10,175 nt of DNA from Halomonas sp. (GTDB lineage: Bacteria > Pseudomonadota > Gammaproteobacteria > Pseudomonadales > Oleiphilaceae). The stretch covers positions 1 through 10,175 of the forward strand of contig SLIH01000190.1 of the NCBI GenBank assembly GCA_007135745.1. The letters are read 5' to 3'. The position numbers were made by a program, and so were the translations under genes. Below the pieces are notes generated by a model. It was not told the origin of the DNA. It made no database searches and saw only the letters and a program-made list of their open reading frames with translations. Numbering within the stretch: position 1 is the first letter of the stretch; each line of letters begins with the position of its first letter. Shown here in pieces: positions 8,225 through 10,175 of the stretch.

Positions 8225-8587
8225 TCAGGACAAGAGGTTGTTGATGGTTTTGATGAGCTCGTCTTCCGGCACTGGCTTGACGAGGTAGCCCTTGGCGCCC
8301 TGGCGCGTTCCCCAGACCCGGTCAGTCTCCTGATCCTTGGTGGTTACGATGACTACGGGGATGTGCTGGGTTTCGGCGCCACGGGTGAGCTGCCGGGTGG
8401 CCTGGAAGCCGTTGAGTCCGGGCATCACCACGTCCATCAGCACCAGGTCCGGCTGTTCCGAGCGCGCGATGGCGACGCCGTCCGAGCCGTTATCGGCGCT
8501 GAGTACTTCGTGGCCGTTCTTCGTCAGAAGGCCGGAGATCTTTTTCACCTCGGTCGGTGAGTCGTCAACAATCAGGATGCGAGCCAT
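8225..8587 (-). CDS. pilH: PilH, CheY-like response regulator
   Basis: This is a stand-alone receiver domain of 120 residues with no output domain. The acidic pair is D8/D9 (LIVDDSPTE), the phospho-acceptor is D52 (LMDVVMPG), the switch hydroxyl is in VTTKD (81-85) and the conserved lysine is K104 (LVKP). The start at 8587 has an AGAGGAA ribosome site a few bases upstream. In P. aeruginosa PilH is the second ChpA-linked regulator and opposes PilG, possibly as a phosphate sink or by favouring retraction. The same role is inferred from sequence and position. The gene is 69 bp after pilG, with a hairpin in the gap, and 14 bp before pilI. Confidence 0.95.
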   Translation of the reverse strand: MARILIVDDSPTEVKKISGLLTKNGHEVLSADNGSDGVAIARSEQPDLVLMDVVMPGLNGFQATRQLTRGAETQHIPVVIVTTKDQETDRVWGTRQGAKGYLVKPVPEDELIKTINNLLS

Positions 8588-8623
8588 GAGTTCCTCTGCA
8601 AGCTGTCTGGATAGATTGGTATG

Positions 8624-8653
8624 GCGGCTCCGGACTGCCTGACCGGCTGCCGC
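8624..8653 (-). other. Intercistronic hairpin between pilG and pilH
   Basis: On the transcript strand, GCGGC and GCCGC form an outer 5-bp stem, CCGG and CCGG an inner 4-bp stem, with an AG/A internal loop and a 9-nt loop (TCAGGCAGT). It begins 3 nt after the pilG stop codon. No T tract follows, so it is not a standard Rho-independent terminator. A role in mRNA stability or partial attenuation is possible but only inferred. Confidence 0.5.
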
Positions 8654-8656
8654 TGA

Positions 8657-9049
8657 TTACTGTTCCCGGGTCGGAATGTGCTCCCGGATGGTGCCGAGCA
8701 GCTCATCCTTGCTGAAAGGCTTGGTCAGGTATTGGTCCGACCCCACGATACGCCCCTTGGCCTTGTCAAACAGCCCGTCCTTGCTTGAAAGCATGATAAC
8801 CGGTGTCTGTTTGAAAGCCGTGTTGTTCTTGATCAGCGCACAGGTCTGGTAGCCGTCAAGCCGTGGCATCATAATATCCACGAAGATAATGTCAGGCTGG
8901 GAATCGGCGATCTTGGCCAGGGCGTCAAAGCCGTCGGTTGCCGTAATCACTTCACAGCCCACTTTCTTCAGAAGGGTCTCGGCGGTTCGACGAATGGTTT
9001 TGCTATCGTCGATCACCATGATTTTCAGGTTTTCGAAGTTGTCATCCAT
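8657..9049 (-). CDS. pilG: PilG, CheY-like response regulator, first gene of the operon
   Basis: This 130-residue single receiver domain has the acidic pair D14/D15 (VIDDSKTIRR), phospho-acceptor D58 (FVDIMMPRLDG), switch serines S88/S89 (MLSSKD) and K110 (LTKPF). It has no DNA-binding domain, so output is through protein contacts. In P. aeruginosa PilG promotes pilus extension and cAMP signalling. The start ATG at 9049 has only a weak upstream match to a ribosome site (TTGGACA directly before it), and no later Met is better. It is the first gene after the divergent control region at 9050-9386, so it is probably where operon transcription begins. The close match to the PilG family, including the VIDDSKTIRRTAETLL helix, makes the name secure. 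Confidence 0.96.
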   Translation of the reverse strand: MDDNFENLKIMVIDDSKTIRRTAETLLKKVGCEVITATDGFDALAKIADSQPDIIFVDIMMPRLDGYQTCALIKNNTAFKQTPVIMLSSKDGLFDKAKGRIVGSDQYLTKPFSKDELLGTIREHIPTREQ

Positions 9050-9183
9050 TGTCCAACAGCCCTGCGCTAGATGGAGAAATCATTGTTGTTGTCGGTGGTT
9101 TCGAAGGCTTTCCGTAACCCTGACATCAGCACCTGACGCGCTTTTTAACACAGATCCGAGGCGCGTTCTATACGCTGTCCCTA

Positions 9184-9212
9184 CTTATAGACCAGCATAG
9201 GCGGTTGCTGAA
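9184..9212 (-). promoter_or_regulatory. Candidate sigma70 promoter for the pilG operon
   Basis: Read on the minus strand, TTCAGC (9207-9212) and TATAAG (9184-9189) are spaced by 17 bp. The -35 box is weak. A transcript from here would have a leader of about 130 nt ahead of pilG. Other starts in this AT-richer gap cannot be excluded. Confidence 0.3.
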
Positions 9213-9244
9213 GCGCCAAATTGTCACGGAATGTACCGCTTGGG

Positions 9245-9272
9245 TTGAGGCCACCCGACAGACGTCTATATT
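9245..9272 (+). promoter_or_regulatory. Candidate sigma70 promoter for gshB
   Basis: TTGAGG (9245-9250) and TATATT (9267-9272) are 16 bp apart, close to sigma70 consensus boxes. A transcript from here would start near 9279 and leave a leader of about 108 nt before gshB. This is a match by eye only. Confidence 0.45.
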
Positions 9273-9281
9273 TTAGTAAAC

Positions 9282-9311
9282 TTCCCGTTCTGCCATTTTG
9301 CAGAACCGGAA
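9282..9311. repeat. Inverted repeat, 12-bp arms with 6-nt spacer, in the gshB leader
   Basis: The left arm TTCCCGTTCTGC (9282-9293) and right arm GCAGAACCGGAA (9300-9311) pair at 11 of 12 positions around the spacer CATTTT. It starts a few bases after the predicted gshB transcription start. It could be an operator or an RNA hairpin. It is followed by only four T residues after CCG, so it is a poor intrinsic terminator. Confidence 0.7.
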
Positions 9312-9386
9312 CCGTTTTCTCAGCATAGCAGGTATTTGCAGCTGCGCATGCTCCAGCCCGACCAACTTTCCAGGAGACAGCTTTCA

Positions 9387-10175
9387 ATGACCCTAACCCT
9401 TGGCGTTGTCATGGATCCCATCGAGGAAATCAGCTTCCATAAGGATACCACTCTGGCACTGATGCTGGCCGCGCAGCGTCGGGGTTGGAAGCTACGCTAT
9501 ATGGAGCTGGACGACCTGTACCTGAGTGATGGTGTGGCCAGGGCCCGTGTGCGTGAACTGGAAGTCTGGGACGATGTCGAGTGCTGGCACCGGTTCGGGG
9601 AAACAGACGATATCGCGCTGGGTGATCTGGACGTTATTCTGATGCGCAAGGATCCACCGGTGGACAGGGAATTCATCCTTGCAACCCATATACTGGAGAT
9701 GGCCGAAAACGATGGTGCGCTGGTGCTGAATCCACCGGTGGCGTTACGGGACTGTAATGAGAAACTTTTTGCGATTCAGTTCCCTGACTGCACACCGCCG
9801 CACCTGGTGACTCGTAACCCCCGGCGGCTGAAAGAGTTCTATGCCCTTCACGGGGACATCGTGATGAAACCGGTGGATGGCATGGGCGGGCGCTCTGTAT
9901 TTCGGGTGCGTCCGGATGATCATAATTTCGGAGTCATTGCCGAGACCCTGACGCAGGATGGTACTCTGCATGCTATGGCGCAGCGCTATCTGCCGGAGAT
10001 AAAGGATGGTGACAAGCGCATCCTGCTGATTGATGGCGAGCCGTTGCCGTTCTCGCTCGCGCGCATCCCCAGTGCCGGAGAAAATCGGGGGAATCTGGCC
10101 GCGGGCGGACGCGGTGAAGGGCGTCCTCTGACGGATCGGGATCGATGGATCTGTGAGCGGGTGGGGCCGGTACTC
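9387..10175 (+). CDS. gshB: GshB, glutathione synthetase (N-terminal 263 residues; continues beyond the right edge)
   Basis: This enzyme ligates glycine to gamma-glutamylcysteine using ATP, the last step of glutathione synthesis in the cytoplasm. The frame opens at ATG 9387 with AGGAGA at 9372-9377 and runs to the window end without a stop. The N-terminal pre-ATP-grasp domain has GVVMDPIEEI (6-15) and the VILMRKDPP strand (83-91). The ATP-grasp part shows MKPVDGMGGRSVFRV (160-174, nucleotide lysine K161 and glycine-rich loop), DGDKRILLIDGEP (207-219) and RGNLAAGGRGE (234-244). Full-length GshB is about 315 residues, so roughly 50 are missing only because of the window edge. It is divergent from pilG, the same neighbourhood as in Pseudomonas. 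No functional link to pili is implied. Confidence 0.97.
   Translation, partial: MTLTLGVVMDPIEEISFHKDTTLALMLAAQRRGWKLRYMELDDLYLSDGVARARVRELEVWDDVECWHRFGETDDIALGDLDVILMRKDPPVDREFILATHILEMAENDGALVLNPPVALRDCNEKLFAIQFPDCTPPHLVTRNPRRLKEFYALHGDIVMKPVDGMGGRSVFRVRPDDHNFGVIAETLTQDGTLHAMAQRYLPEIKDGDKRILLIDGEPLPFSLARIPSAGENRGNLAAGGRGEGRPLTDRDRWICERVGPVL

Larger units (their letters stand above)
9050..9386. other. Divergent intergenic control region between pilG and gshB
   Basis: These 337 bases separate the two divergent start codons and are visibly richer in A and T than the flanking genes. They hold the two candidate promoters and the inverted repeat listed separately. A 68-codon minus-strand frame (9181-9387) crosses the region, but it has no recognisable product and overlaps the promoter signals, so no gene is called. 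The stretch 9050-9180, the presumed pilG leader, shows no further clear element. Confidence 0.7.

Noticed and set aside
9282..9311. The inverted repeat as a Rho-independent terminator
   Set aside because: It sits ahead of gshB, not after a gene, and only a short TTTT follows after intervening CCG, so it does not fit a terminator.
9181..9387. 68-codon minus-strand frame in the divergent intergenic region
   Set aside because: No similarity is recognised, and it covers the candidate promoters and the gshB ribosome site, so it is most likely chance.
1..10175. A new defence, mobile or otherwise undescribed system
   Set aside because: All genes belong to the known Pil-Chp operon or are gshB. No transposase, integrase, repeat array or foreign-looking gene was found.

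Overview
The window carries most of a Pil-Chp chemosensory operon, the CheA-type signalling pathway that controls type IV pili and twitching motility, together with the divergently oriented glutathione synthetase gene gshB. The order gshB <- -> pilG-pilH-pilI-pilJ-pilK-chpA(pilL) is the arrangement known from Pseudomonas aeruginosa and relatives. It points to a GC-rich gammaproteobacterium with type IV pili. The genus cannot be fixed from this window. Highly acidic, proline-rich linkers in ChpA would suit a marine or halophilic host, but that is only a hint.

Layout: bases 1-9049 are almost entirely coding on the minus strand, read right to left as pilG (8657-9049), pilH (8225-8587), pilI (7650-8210), pilJ (5463-7580), pilK (4542-5432) and chpA (from 4524 off the left edge). 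Gaps are 69, 14, 69, 30 and 17 bp, so one main transcript is likely. The pilG-pilH gap holds a GC-rich hairpin. Bases 9050-9386 are a divergent control region with one promoter candidate for each side and a 12-bp-arm inverted repeat in the predicted gshB leader. gshB runs rightward from 9387 and is cut by the window end.

How the genes work together: PilJ is the inner-membrane receptor. PilI is the CheW adaptor that couples it to the ChpA kinase. PilK is the CheR-type methyltransferase expected to tune PilJ. PilG and PilH are the two CheY-like response regulators that receive phosphate from ChpA. Only the N-terminal 1508 residues of ChpA are present. They hold a series of phosphotransfer (Xpt) modules, while the kinase, CheW-like and receiver domains expected in this family would lie beyond base 1.

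Nothing here is a new system at the level of gene content. The points of interest are in detail: a chain of eight Xpt-like modules, two of them lacking a His at the phosphosite; two Hpt modules that look like a recent tandem duplication; RNA or operator-like inverted repeats; and family-typical oddities in PilJ and PilK. No mobile elements, CRISPR arrays, tRNA or rRNA genes were seen.
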